Assembly: GCF_014648175.1 (NCBI RefSeq)
Contig: NZ_BMQP01000009.1
Span: 124,001 to 188,000, forward strand
Direction of reading: 5' to 3'
DNA: 64,000 bases
From: Planobispora rosea
GTDB lineage: Bacteria; Actinomycetota; Actinomycetes; Streptosporangiales; Streptosporangiaceae
Both the position numbers and the translations under genes were made by a program. Shown piece after piece: positions 1 through 7,517 of this stretch. The notes under the pieces were generated by a model. That model was not told where the DNA came from. It searched no databases and saw only the letters and a list, made by a program, of their open reading frames with translations. Position 1 is the first letter of the stretch. Each line of letters starts with the position of its first letter.

Positions 1-523
1 GCGCGTCGACGGCCCCGGCCATCGCGGAGAAGCGCTCCAGCGCCTCACCGGAGGTCAGGTCACCGGCCTTCTTGACCTCGGCGGGCGTGCCGTCGCGGTA
101 GGCGGCGACGATCTGCTCGTCGACGCGCATGAACTCCTCGAACTCCTTCTCGGCGGTCTGCAGGCCCTCCCGCTGGGAAGCGGTCAGCTCCATGCCGTCC
201 AGCTTCTTCAGGTCCTCACGGAAGGCCGCGGTGGAGGCCAGGAAGTTCTTGCGCTGGCCGACGTTGTCGTCGGTGGCGCCCGGCACGCCGCGCTCGGCGT
301 CGAAGGCGTAACCGGTCTGCCAGCCGTTGAAGTCCGCGGTGCGGAACTTGGCGGTCAGGGCCGCACCGCGCACCGCGGCGTTGGCGTCCACCTCTTCGAT
401 CGCGTCACGTGCCGAGGAGATGCCCGCCGCACCCACACCCACCGCCCCGCACAGCAGCGCGCCGACCACCGCGAACGCGCCGCCCAGACGCGCACCGACC
501 TTCAGATCATGCATTTTCTTCAT
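1..523 (-). CDS. Methyl-accepting chemotaxis protein, N-terminal part (cut by window edge)
   Basis: The frame opens at ATG 523 and runs off the left edge, giving 174 codons of N-terminal sequence. It begins MKKMHDLKVGARLGGAFAVV, a short basic tail followed by a membrane helix (about residues 10-32). An extracytoplasmic helical segment follows, rich in Ala, Glu and Lys. This is the layout of a 4-helix-bundle (4HB/TarH-type) sensor of a chemoreceptor or related signalling protein. A GAGAGAG stretch about 10 nt upstream of the ATG serves as ribosome binding site. The HAMP and signalling domains expected for the family lie outside the window, so the receptor call rests only on the sensor half. 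It could also be the sensor of a histidine kinase. Confidence 0.7.
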   Translation of the reverse strand, partial: MKKMHDLKVGARLGGAFAVVGALLCGAVGVGAAGISSARDAIEEVDANAAVRGAALTAKFRTADFNGWQTGYAFDAERGVPGATDDNVGQRKNFLASTAAFREDLKKLDGMELTASQREGLQTAEKEFEEFMRVDEQIVAAYRDGTPAEVKKAGDLTSGEALERFSAMAGAVDA

Positions 524-610
524 GTCCGGTCAAGCTCTCTCTCAGCTGTCGACGCGGGCCGTTCCCGCATCGCTGACCAGAGCATCGACACGATCGAAGC
601 CGAGTTGAGT

Positions 611-641
611 GTCCGGGCCGGTCAATCGCATCGGCCCGGAC
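611..641. terminator. Intergenic 10-bp stem hairpin
   Basis: GTCCGGGCCG (611-620) and CGGCCCGGAC (632-641) form a perfect 10-bp stem with an 11-nt loop. It sits 6 bp past the stop of the minus-strand phosphatase gene and about 90 bp upstream of the chemoreceptor start. There is no T-run on either side, so it is a GC-type terminator or an mRNA 3' stabiliser rather than a classical Rho-independent site. Confidence 0.5.
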
Positions 642-647
642 ATCTGA

Positions 648-1229
648 TCAGACCGGGGCGTTCCAGGAGAGGATGACCGGCTCACCGTGCTCGAACCCCA
701 GACGGGAGTAGGTGCCGGTGTTCAGCCGGTAGAAGCGGCCGGCCTCGGGCTCCTGGCCGAGCCAGCGGGCCGCCAGGACCCGCAGGAAGTGGCCGTGGGC
801 GACCAGGGCGACATCGCCCGCCGCGGCCCGGGCCCGGGCCAGGACCCGGTCGGCGCGGGCCCCGACCTGCGCGGCGCTCTCCCCGGGATGCTCGGCGTCA
901 CCGGGGATCACTCCGTCGCGCCACAGGTACCAGCCGGCGCGCGTCTCACGGATCGCCGCGGTGGTGATCCCCTCGTAGCCGCCGTAGTCCCACTCCCACA
1001 TGTCCGGGTCGATCGCGTATCCGGCCAGTCCCGCGAGCTCGGCCGTCCTGCGGGCCCGCAGCGCGGGACTGACCAGGACGAGGTCGAAGACCCTGTCCTC
1101 GACGAGCGGGGCGAGCGCCCGCGCCTCTTCCTCGCCCCTGGCGGTGAGGGGCAGATCGGTGCGCCCCGTGTGCCGCCTGTCCCGGCTCCACTCGGTCTCG
1201 CCGTGCCGCAGCAGAATCATCTCGTTCAT
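648..1229 (-). CDS. Histidine phosphatase family protein
   Basis: This 193-residue cytoplasmic protein opens with MNEMILLRHGETEWS, which contains the RHG(E/D) phospho-acceptor motif of the histidine phosphatase (phosphoglycerate mutase-like) superfamily; His9 would be the phosphorylated residue. The second catalytic histidine is in VALVAHGHFLRVLAARWL near residue 145. The length fits the short stand-alone phosphatases, not the glycolytic mutase. The substrate cannot be told. Members act on sugar phosphates, nucleotides or alpha-ribazole phosphate, and no cobalamin gene is adjacent here. It is downstream of the LLM oxidoreductase on the same strand with a 113-bp gap containing a small repeat, so it may be a separate unit. 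Confidence 0.85.
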   Translation of the reverse strand: MNEMILLRHGETEWSRDRRHTGRTDLPLTARGEEEARALAPLVEDRVFDLVLVSPALRARRTAELAGLAGYAIDPDMWEWDYGGYEGITTAAIRETRAGWYLWRDGVIPGDAEHPGESAAQVGARADRVLARARAAAGDVALVAHGHFLRVLAARWLGQEPEAGRFYRLNTGTYSRLGFEHGEPVILSWNAPV

Positions 1230-1266
1230 GGTGCCCCCATCATGCCCGTACGGCTCCCGCCGCCCC

Positions 1267-1302
1267 GGCAGTGCCCCCGGCAGTGCCCCCGGCAGTGCCC
1301 CC
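1267..1302. repeat. 12-bp tandem repeat, three copies
   Basis: GGCAGTGCCCCC is repeated exactly three times, followed by a degenerate copy (GGAGTGCTCCGG). It lies between the stop of the LLM oxidoreductase gene and the start of the phosphatase gene, outside coding sequence. Confidence 0.8.
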
Positions 1303-1342
1303 GGAGTGCTCCGGCGGTGCCCCGATCACGGCCCGCCGCCGT

Positions 1343-2257
1343 TCACCGTCCCGCGAGCTCCTCCACGACCGGGATGAAGGCGTCGAGGTCGCGTTCGTGG
1401 TGGAGCACGAAGTAGGACAGGTCGTGGGTGTCGCGCCAGTACCGGAGCTTGTCGACCACGTCCTGCCGGGTGCCGAGCAGGACCTGGGGAGTCTCGTCCT
1501 GCCGGGAGGAGTCGGCGGCGCTCCACGCCTCGCCCCGCCTGCGGGTGCCGAGCTGCTGGACGCTGGTGCCGAGCTCGATCGCGCCGTAGCGGTCCGCGGC
1601 GGCCCGCCGTACCAGATCGATCTTGGCGAGGAACGCGGTCAGGCCGCCGTCGGCGCCGTCGGGGCCGGTGCCGTCCGCCCTGACCCGCATGCCGAGGTTG
1701 ATCACGTCGGCCTCGCGGGCGGCGAGCCGGAGCACGCGCGGCCCGCCCCCGCCCAGCAGCAGCCGGGGATGCGGACGCCGGACCGGCTTGGGACGCTGGT
1801 CCAGCCCGTCGATCCGGTAGTGCGCGCCGCGGAAGGTGAACGGGCCGTCACCCCAGAGTCCCTTCAGCACCGCGATCGCCTCGGCGAGCCGGTCCACCCG
1901 GACCCCCGGCGGGTCCAGGGTCAGTCCCGCGGCGGTGTAGTCGGCGGCCATCCAGCCGGTGCCCAGGCCGAGCTCCAGACGCCCCTCCGAGAGCAGATCC
2001 ACGGTGGCCGCCTCCTTGGCGAGCACGGCCGGGTGCCGGAAGTCGTTGGCGAACACCAGGGTGCCGACCTTCAGCCGGCTGGTCGCGCAGGCCGCCGCGG
2101 TCATCGCCGCGACCGGTGCGAAACGGGGGCCGACCAGGTGGTCGGGGACGAGCAGCGCGTCGAATCCGGAGTCCTCCAGGCGGCGGGCCCTGTCCGCCCA
2201 CTCCCTGCCCGAGGCGGCCTCCCTGACCACGGCGGCGAACCTGAACGGCCGGTCCAT
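1343..2257 (-). CDS. F420-dependent LLM-class oxidoreductase
   Basis: This 304-residue protein has the luciferase-like (beta/alpha)8 fold. Family signatures seen are FDALLVPDHLVGPRFAPVAA near residue 33, VGTLVFANDFRHPAVLAKEA near residue 65, and a glycine-rich GLGTGW near residue 97. This pattern matches the actinobacterial subgroup that uses coenzyme F420; the cofactor is inferred from the family, not proved. The ATG at 2257 is preceded by GGGAGGA at good spacing. The gene is divergent from the PhyH-P450 operon and shares its promoter region, which carries two palindromic operators, so it probably belongs to the same regulon and pathway. Its substrate is unknown. Confidence 0.85.
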   Translation of the reverse strand: MDRPFRFAAVVREAASGREWADRARRLEDSGFDALLVPDHLVGPRFAPVAAMTAAACATSRLKVGTLVFANDFRHPAVLAKEAATVDLLSEGRLELGLGTGWMAADYTAAGLTLDPPGVRVDRLAEAIAVLKGLWGDGPFTFRGAHYRIDGLDQRPKPVRRPHPRLLLGGGGPRVLRLAAREADVINLGMRVRADGTGPDGADGGLTAFLAKIDLVRRAAADRYGAIELGTSVQQLGTRRRGEAWSAADSSRQDETPQVLLGTRQDVVDKLRYWRDTHDLSYFVLHHERDLDAFIPVVEELAGR

Positions 2258-2285
2258 CCCGTCCTCCCTGTCAGCTCATCTGCCA

Positions 2286-2299
2286 ATCAAGCGCTTGGT
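2286..2299. promoter_or_regulatory. Palindromic operator 1 (CAAGCGCTTG core)
   Basis: ATCAAGCGCTTGGT fits the form AnCAAGnnCTTGnT, which is the published consensus for the TetR-family regulator KstR2 of mycobacteria. It lies 29 bp upstream of the LLM oxidoreductase ATG. No TetR gene is nearby, so the binding protein is unknown. The palindrome itself is certain. Confidence 0.7.
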
Positions 2300-2336
2300 A
2301 AGAATAGGGGGTGGCGGGGGTTCCGCGAAGACTTAT

Positions 2337-2350
2337 ACCAAGCGCTTGCT
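2337..2350. promoter_or_regulatory. Palindromic operator 2 (CAAGCGCTTG core)
   Basis: ACCAAGCGCTTGCT also fits AnCAAGnnCTTGnT. Its centre is 51 bp from operator 1, close to five helical turns, so both sites face the same side of the DNA. It lies 31 bp upstream of the dioxygenase ATG at 2382. The pair is arranged almost symmetrically between the two divergent starts, as expected for co-regulation of both sides by one repressor. Confidence 0.7.
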
Positions 2351-2381
2351 TTATAGGTGTGCGCGGTCCGACACTGAGCCC

Positions 2382-3164
2382 ATGGCTGACGACACCTCCG
2401 TCCGCGACGTGACCGACGACGAGGCCGCCTTCTTCCGGGACAACGGCTGGGTACGGCTGCCGCGCCTGGTCGATCCCGGCCACACGGCCGTGCTCCGGGA
2501 CCGCGCGCTGGACCACCTCGCCGCGCGTTCCCGTGCCGTCACCTCCCAGGTGGACCAGGCGTTCGGGCAGTCCAGGGACATCGCCGAGACCGACGAGCGC
2601 TTCCGCGACCTGGCCCTCGCCCCGCAGCTCGGCCGGGCGGCCGTCCGGCTGCTGCACGGGGTGGCCGGGGTGCGGGTGCAGGTGACGAATCTCCTGATCA
2701 AGGAACCGGAGAACGGAGGACACGGGGCCACCGAGTTCCACCAGGACTTCCCGTGGATGCCGATGGACCGCTCGGCGATGCTCACGCTCTGGCTCGCCCT
2801 GGTGGACGTGCCCGCGGACATGGGCTCCCTGCGGTTCTCCACCGGCTCGCACCGGTACGGCGTGCTCGGCCGCTCCTTCACCCGTGCCGGCGACGACCAG
2901 CTCAGCCAGCATCCCTGGCTCAAGGAACTGGAGCTGTCCCCGCCGCTGGACCTGGCCGCGGGGGATGCGACCGTGCACCACGCGCTGACCGTGCACGGCG
3001 CCCCCGCCAACCACCGCGACACCCCCCGCGTGTCGTTCACCGCCACCTACTTCGACGCCGACGCCCTCTACACCGGCGCGCCGTACCGGCAGACCGACGA
3101 CCTGGGCCTGACCGTCAACCGGCCGTTCGAGCACCCGAAGTTCCCGGTCGTCCCCCATGCCTGA
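2382..3164 (+). CDS. Phytanoyl-CoA dioxygenase (PhyH) family protein
   Basis: This 260-residue protein belongs to the non-haem Fe(II)/2-oxoglutarate dioxygenases of the PhyH family. It shows the metal triad: FHQDF gives His120 and Asp122, and the distal histidine is in VHGAPANHRDTPR near residue 205. The Arg that follows would bind 2-oxoglutarate. An upstream in-frame extension exists, but ATG 2382 is the sensible start because it follows the promoter and operator region. It is the first gene of a five-gene operon. Its stop overlaps the next start by 8 nt, implying translational coupling. It probably hydroxylates a small molecule; the family does not fix which one. Confidence 0.85.
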   Translation: MADDTSVRDVTDDEAAFFRDNGWVRLPRLVDPGHTAVLRDRALDHLAARSRAVTSQVDQAFGQSRDIAETDERFRDLALAPQLGRAAVRLLHGVAGVRVQVTNLLIKEPENGGHGATEFHQDFPWMPMDRSAMLTLWLALVDVPADMGSLRFSTGSHRYGVLGRSFTRAGDDQLSQHPWLKELELSPPLDLAAGDATVHHALTVHGAPANHRDTPRVSFTATYFDADALYTGAPYRQTDDLGLTVNRPFEHPKFPVVPHA

Positions 3165-4146
3165 GCGCACCGCGGAGATCGAGACCGTCACCGGCCCGGT
3201 GCGGGACCCGGGCGCGACACTCATGCACGAGCACATCTTCGGCCTCAGCCCGGAGATCCTGTGGAACTGGCCGGACATCCCCGAGGGCTGGGACCTGGAA
3301 CTCCGGGCCCGTGAGGCCGCCGACAAGCTGACCGAGCTGAAGGACCACGGGATCGACACCGTCGTGGACCTGACGGTGATCGGGCTCGGCCGTTACGTGC
3401 CCGCGGTCCAGCGGGTGGCCGAGCTGACCGAGGTCAACATCGTCGTCGCGACGGGGCTCTACACCTACGACGCGCTCCCGCCGTACTTCGGCAACCGCGG
3501 TCCCGGCTCGTTGTTCGGCGGCCCCGACCGGCTGGCCGAGTTCTTCGTCCGGGACATCGCCGAGGGCATCGGCGACACCGGGGTGAAGGCGGGCATCCTC
3601 AAGTGCGCCTCCGACCACCTGGGCATGACCGGCGGCTGCGAACGGGTCTTCCGCGCCGTCGCCCAGGCGCACCGGGCCACCGGCGTCCCGATCACCACCC
3701 ACTCCCACAGCGCCTCACGCGGCGGCCTGGAGCAGCAGAAACTCCTCGCCTCCGAGGGAGTGGACCTGAGCCGGGTGGTGATCGGCCACGCCGGCGACTC
3801 CACCGATCTGGCCTACCTGGAAGAACTGATCGCCAACGGCTCCTACCTGGGCATGGACCGCTTCGGCATCAACACGATCAGCCCCTTCGAGGACCGGGTG
3901 GCGACGGTGGCGGCCCTGTGCGAGCGGGGCCACGCCGGGCGCATGGTCCTGTCCCACGACTCCTACTGCTTCAACGACCGCTTCGACCACGAGGTGGTAC
4001 GGCGCCGCCACCCCGACTACCACCTGCTGCACATCTCCCGGGACGTGCTCCCCGAGCTGCGCAGGCGGGGCGTGACCGAGGAGCAGATCCACCGGATGCT
4101 CGTCGCCAACCCCCGCGACATCCTCACCCGGCGCGAGCCGTACTGA
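3157..4146 (+). CDS. Phosphotriesterase-family metal hydrolase (lactonase-like)
   Basis: This 329-residue TIM-barrel amidohydrolase shows the phosphotriesterase-family metal ligands: His24 and His26 in LMHEHIFG, the bridging lysine in GILKCAS, histidines in TTHSHS and VIGHAGDST, and the terminal aspartate in LSHDS. Relatives are lactonases, phosphotriesterases and arylesterases. With dioxygenase, P450 and dehydrogenase neighbours, a lactone or ester hydrolase role in a small-molecule pathway is more likely than organophosphate hydrolysis (inference). The ATG lies inside the last codons of the dioxygenase gene. No signal peptide is seen, so it acts in the cytoplasm. Confidence 0.85.
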   Translation: MPERTAEIETVTGPVRDPGATLMHEHIFGLSPEILWNWPDIPEGWDLELRAREAADKLTELKDHGIDTVVDLTVIGLGRYVPAVQRVAELTEVNIVVATGLYTYDALPPYFGNRGPGSLFGGPDRLAEFFVRDIAEGIGDTGVKAGILKCASDHLGMTGGCERVFRAVAQAHRATGVPITTHSHSASRGGLEQQKLLASEGVDLSRVVIGHAGDSTDLAYLEELIANGSYLGMDRFGINTISPFEDRVATVAALCERGHAGRMVLSHDSYCFNDRFDHEVVRRRHPDYHLLHISRDVLPELRRRGVTEEQIHRMLVANPRDILTRREPY

Positions 4147-4179
4147 AGACCGAGAACCCGAGAGCCCTGCGAGGCATCC

Positions 4180-5379
4180 ATGATCGACGCCGACGACTTC
4201 GACGTCAGCGCGGCCTGGCACGTCGCCGCGCCGTACGACTTCCTGCGCCGGCTCCGCCGCGAGCAGCCGGTCTTCCGCAGCGAGCACCTGGGCGCCCACG
4301 TCCTGACCCGGTACGCCGACGTGCGCGCCGCCTACGGCGACCCGAAGCGCTTCTCCTCCGCGGGATCGCTGACGATCTCCCGGAGCCTGTCCGAGGAGAC
4401 CCGCCTCAAGCTGGGCGAGCACGGCTCGTTCCTGTCGAGCTTCGTGGCGAACGTGGACCCGCCCGTGCACACCCGGCTGCGCCGCTCGGTGTCGCGGGCC
4501 TTCACCCCGCGCGCGGTCTCGGCGATGCAACAGCGATTCCGGGAACTGAACACCGACCTGCTCGACCGGGTGGCCCCGCGCGGGGAGGCGGACTTCGTCG
4601 CCGAGATCGCCCACGAGCCCTCGGCCAAGCTCACCGCCCGCTTCATCGGCGTGCCCGAGGAGGACGAGGAGTTCGTCAAACACCACGTGAAGGACTGGTT
4701 CCAGCTGTTCCTGTCGCCGCAGCCGCCCGACCGGCAGCTCGTGCTGGCCGAGAGCTTCCTGGCCTACCTCGACTACGTGGACAGGCTCGTCGCCTCCCGC
4801 GCCCGCGACCCCCGTGACGACTTCACCTCGCTGATGGCCTCCCTGATCGGCACCGAGCTGTCGCACCGCGAGGTCGTCGAACTGATTTCCACGATCCTGC
4901 TCGGCGGCAACGACACCGTGCCCAACCAGCTCGGCAACAGCGTGCTCCGGCTGCTGCGCGAGGGCGCCTGGCCGGTGCCGCCGGAGCTGACCCGCAACGC
5001 GGTCGAGGAGTGCATGCGCATCGACGGCGCCAGCCTCGGCTCCTTCCGCTACGCCACCGCCGACATCGAGCTGCACGGGACCACGATCCCGGCCGGTGCG
5101 CTCTGCCTGCTGTCCACCGACTCCGCGGCCCACGACGAGACCGTCTTCGACGACCCCGAGCGCTTCCGGATCGACCGCCCCAACGCCGACGCCCACATGA
5201 CCCTCGGCTACGGCATCCACTTCTGCGTGGGCGCGGCCCTGGGCCGCCTCCAGCTGCGCACCGCCCTCGACACCCTGGGCGAACGCCTGCCCCGGCTCCG
5301 CCTGGCCTCCGGAGAGCCACCCTCCTACCGCGCCTCGATCGTCGGCCGCGGACTGACCGCGCTGCCCGTGGAGTGGTGA
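4180..5379 (+). CDS. Cytochrome P450
   Basis: This 399-residue soluble P450 has the usual bacterial length. It shows the I-helix GGNDT (residues 242-246), the K-helix ExxR in EECMR, and the haem loop LGYGIHFCVGAALGR with Cys349 as axial ligand. The first residue of the haem motif is Leu instead of the usual Phe. Electron donors (ferredoxin and reductase) are not encoded nearby and must come from elsewhere. It is third in the operon, 33 bp after the hydrolase. The substrate is unknown; the context (dioxygenase, SDR, Gfo/Idh/MocA, F420 enzyme) suggests stepwise oxidation of one compound class. Confidence 0.9.
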   Translation: MIDADDFDVSAAWHVAAPYDFLRRLRREQPVFRSEHLGAHVLTRYADVRAAYGDPKRFSSAGSLTISRSLSEETRLKLGEHGSFLSSFVANVDPPVHTRLRRSVSRAFTPRAVSAMQQRFRELNTDLLDRVAPRGEADFVAEIAHEPSAKLTARFIGVPEEDEEFVKHHVKDWFQLFLSPQPPDRQLVLAESFLAYLDYVDRLVASRARDPRDDFTSLMASLIGTELSHREVVELISTILLGGNDTVPNQLGNSVLRLLREGAWPVPPELTRNAVEECMRIDGASLGSFRYATADIELHGTTIPAGALCLLSTDSAAHDETVFDDPERFRIDRPNADAHMTLGYGIHFCVGAALGRLQLRTALDTLGERLPRLRLASGEPPSYRASIVGRGLTALPVEW

Positions 5380-5386
5380 CGCCGAG

Positions 5387-6199
5387 ATGGTGATGCGTTT
5401 CGACGGGAAGGTCGCCCTGGTCACCGGTGGAGGGTCGGGCATCGGCGCGGCCACCGCGCACCGGCTGGCCGCCGAGGGCGCCCGCGTCGGAGTCGCCGAC
5501 CTCCGGCTCGCGGGCGCGCGCTCGGTCGCCTCGGCGATCAGATCCGCGGGCGGTACGGCGTGCGCGCTCCACTGCGACGTGTCCGAGGAGGAGGCGGTGG
5601 CGGCGGCCGTCACGGAGCTGACCACCTCGTTCGGGCGGCTGGACGTGCTGCACTCCAACGCCGCCTGCCTGGACCGCGAGGTCTACGGCAGGGACCGGGA
5701 CCTGCTCGACATGGACGTGGAGGTCTGGGACCGGACGATGGCGGTCAACCTGCGCGGCGCGATGCTCACGGTCAAGCACGCGGTCCCGGCGATGGCCGAC
5801 GGCGGCGCGATCGTACTGACCTCCTCGGTCTCGGCCCTGGTCGGAGACGCCGACCACGCGGCCTACGGGGCCTCCAAGGCGGCGCTGGTGGGATTCGTCC
5901 GGTACGTGGCGACGATGTACGGCTCCCGCGGCATCCGGTGCAACGCGGTGGCTCCCGGCCTGGTCCTGACCGACCTCGCCCGGGCCGTGATGACCCCGGA
6001 GCGGCTGGCGGAGAAGGCCGCCGAGCGGGTTCTGCCGTGGGCGGCCGAACCGGGCGACGTGGCCGCCCTCGTCGCCTTCCTCGCCTCCGACGAGGCGCGC
6101 TGCGTCACCGGCCAGACGGTCGTCGTCGACGGCGGCACCACCGCGCACCGCCCCGAACACGCGATCAGGACATGGTCCCGTGAGAAGCTGAACATGTGA
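5387..6199 (+). CDS. SDR family NAD(P)-dependent oxidoreductase
   Basis: This 270-residue classical short-chain dehydrogenase carries the nucleotide-binding TGGGSGIG motif at the N-terminus and the catalytic YGASK in the middle (Tyr about 157, Lys about 161), with a Ser in TSSVSAL. The usual NNAG is HSNAA. An acidic residue after the second strand (VADLR) favours NAD over NADP. The gene starts 8 bp after the P450 stop. A second in-frame ATG two codons later (5393) is also possible. The last codons overlap the GTG of the next gene. It probably oxidises an alcohol produced by the P450 or the dioxygenase. Confidence 0.9.
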   Translation: MVMRFDGKVALVTGGGSGIGAATAHRLAAEGARVGVADLRLAGARSVASAIRSAGGTACALHCDVSEEEAVAAAVTELTTSFGRLDVLHSNAACLDREVYGRDRDLLDMDVEVWDRTMAVNLRGAMLTVKHAVPAMADGGAIVLTSSVSALVGDADHAAYGASKAALVGFVRYVATMYGSRGIRCNAVAPGLVLTDLARAVMTPERLAEKAAERVLPWAAEPGDVAALVAFLASDEARCVTGQTVVVDGGTTAHRPEHAIRTWSREKLNM

Positions 6200-7050
6200 C
6201 GATATCTGTGGGCCTGGTGGGAGCCGGGCCGTGGGCGGAGAAGGTGCACGCGCCGGCGCTGACCGCCGGGCCTCACACGCGGCTGGCCGGCGTATGGGCC
6301 CGCAGACCCGAGGCGGCGGCCCGGCTGGGCGCCCCGGTCTTCGAGCGGATAGAGCAGCTCTTCGACGCCTGCGAGGCGGTGGTCTTCTCGGTGCCGCCCG
6401 CGGTCCAGGCGGAACTGGGGGTCATGGCGGCCAAGGCGGGCAAGGCGCTGCTGCTGGAGAAACCGCTCGCGGCCGACCTGGACGGCGCGCGGCGGCTCGC
6501 CGACGCGGCGGGGCAGGCGGGTGTGCCCTCGCAGATGTGCCTGACCTGGCGCTACTCGGCGGCCGTCCGGGCGTTCCTGGCACGGGTCTCGGCCATCGAG
6601 CCGTTCGGCGGGCACGCCTCCAGCATCTCCGGCGCCATGCTCGGCGGCGACTTCGCCAGCCCGTGGCGCCTGGAGCGCGGTGCGATCCTCGACGTCGGTC
6701 CGCACATGATCGACATGATGGACGCCGCCCTCGGCGCGGTCGCCGGGGTACGCGCCCACGGCAACCCGACGGGCTGGGTCGGCCTGCTGCTGGAGCACGA
6801 GACCGGCGCGGTGAGCGAGGTCTCGCTGTGCATGAGCGCACCGGGCCGGACGCCTGCGCCCCGGGTGGACGTCTACGGCAGGCTCGGCGGGGAGTCCATC
6901 GACGGCGGCTCACTGGGCCCGGACGTCTTCGCCACGATGATCGCCGAGTTCGCCGAGACCGTCCGCACCGGCGTCGGGCATCCCCTGGACGCCATCCACG
7001 GCCTGCGTCTCCAGGAGATCATCTCCACCGCCGAGGCCCAGCTCGGCTAG
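6196..7050 (+). CDS. Gfo/Idh/MocA family oxidoreductase
   Basis: This 284-residue protein has an N-terminal Rossmann motif (VGLVGAGPWA) and the EKPL signature of the Gfo/Idh/MocA family at about residues 93-96. Its C-terminal alpha/beta domain is shorter than in the usual 330-380-residue members. The GTG start at 6196 overlaps the SDR stop, so the two are translationally coupled. It is the last gene of the operon; the next gene is on the other strand. Family members oxidise or reduce hydroxyl groups of sugars, inositols or bile pigments, so a sugar-like or polyhydroxylated substrate is possible for the cluster. Confidence 0.85.
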   Translation: MTISVGLVGAGPWAEKVHAPALTAGPHTRLAGVWARRPEAAARLGAPVFERIEQLFDACEAVVFSVPPAVQAELGVMAAKAGKALLLEKPLAADLDGARRLADAAGQAGVPSQMCLTWRYSAAVRAFLARVSAIEPFGGHASSISGAMLGGDFASPWRLERGAILDVGPHMIDMMDAALGAVAGVRAHGNPTGWVGLLLEHETGAVSEVSLCMSAPGRTPAPRVDVYGRLGGESIDGGSLGPDVFATMIAEFAETVRTGVGHPLDAIHGLRLQEIISTAEAQLG

Positions 7051-7061
7051 CAGCATGGCGT

Positions 7062-7412
7062 TCAGAGTGTGGTGAGCTGCAGCGTGAGTGAGCCTGCGGC
7101 CAGCAGGAGGAACAGGGCCGGGTAGGGCAGGTGGGAGTACCAGCGGGCGCGTGCGACGGTGAAGACGGCGCCGGCGAAGTACAGCAGGAGGCCGGTCGCC
7201 GCCGCGATCCCTATCGCCGGGACGGCGATGCCGACCAGGAGGCCGAGCGCGCCCGCCGCCTTCGCCACGCCCAGCGGGTAGATCCATGAGTGCGGTACCC
7301 CGTACTTGGACATGTTGCCGAGAATCCACTCGGCGCGGGCGAAGTCGACGATGGCCGCCGCGATATTGCTCGCGGCGGTTGTAACCGCCACTGCGACGTA
7401 GGCGGTGAACAC
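7062..7412 (-). CDS. DoxX-like small membrane protein
   Basis: This 116-residue integral membrane protein has four predicted helices. The first covers the N-terminal VAVAVTTAASNIAAAIVDF. The ending AALGLLVGIAVPAIGIAAAT and the following segments match the DoxX-like layout. A longer frame opens further upstream, but GTG 7412 is preferred because GGAGG lies at proper distance and the protein then begins at the first helix. It is divergent from a LysR regulator, which likely controls it. DoxX-like proteins are linked to quinone or thiosulfate redox chemistry and to quinone resistance; no substrate can be assigned here. Confidence 0.75.
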   Translation of the reverse strand: MFTAYVAVAVTTAASNIAAAIVDFARAEWILGNMSKYGVPHSWIYPLGVAKAAGALGLLVGIAVPAIGIAAATGLLLYFAGAVFTVARARWYSHLPYPALFLLLAAGSLTLQLTTL

Positions 7413-7460
7413 TGGACACCCTCCTTCCGGCCGGGGGCCGCTGCTGGAACGGCCCGCGAC

Positions 7461-7494
7461 TCCAATCTGGCCATCTGTTGGATTGGCGTCCAAT
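7461..7494. promoter_or_regulatory. CCAAT/ATTGG inverted repeats in divergent DoxX/LysR promoter
   Basis: CCAATC (7462-7467) pairs with GATTGG (7481-7486), and ATTGG-CGT-CCAAT (7482-7494) forms a second, tighter inverted repeat. The cluster of half-sites ends 23 bp before the LysR ATG. Such overlapping dyads at a divergent promoter are typical of LysR-type autoregulatory sites. Confidence 0.55.
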
Positions 7495-7517
7495 ACATGC
7501 ATCTATAACCTGGTGGA

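Noticed and set aside
3157..4146. Phosphotriesterase-like protein as an organophosphate-degrading enzyme
   Set aside because: The metal ligands fit the whole family; the operon context favours a lactone or ester substrate.
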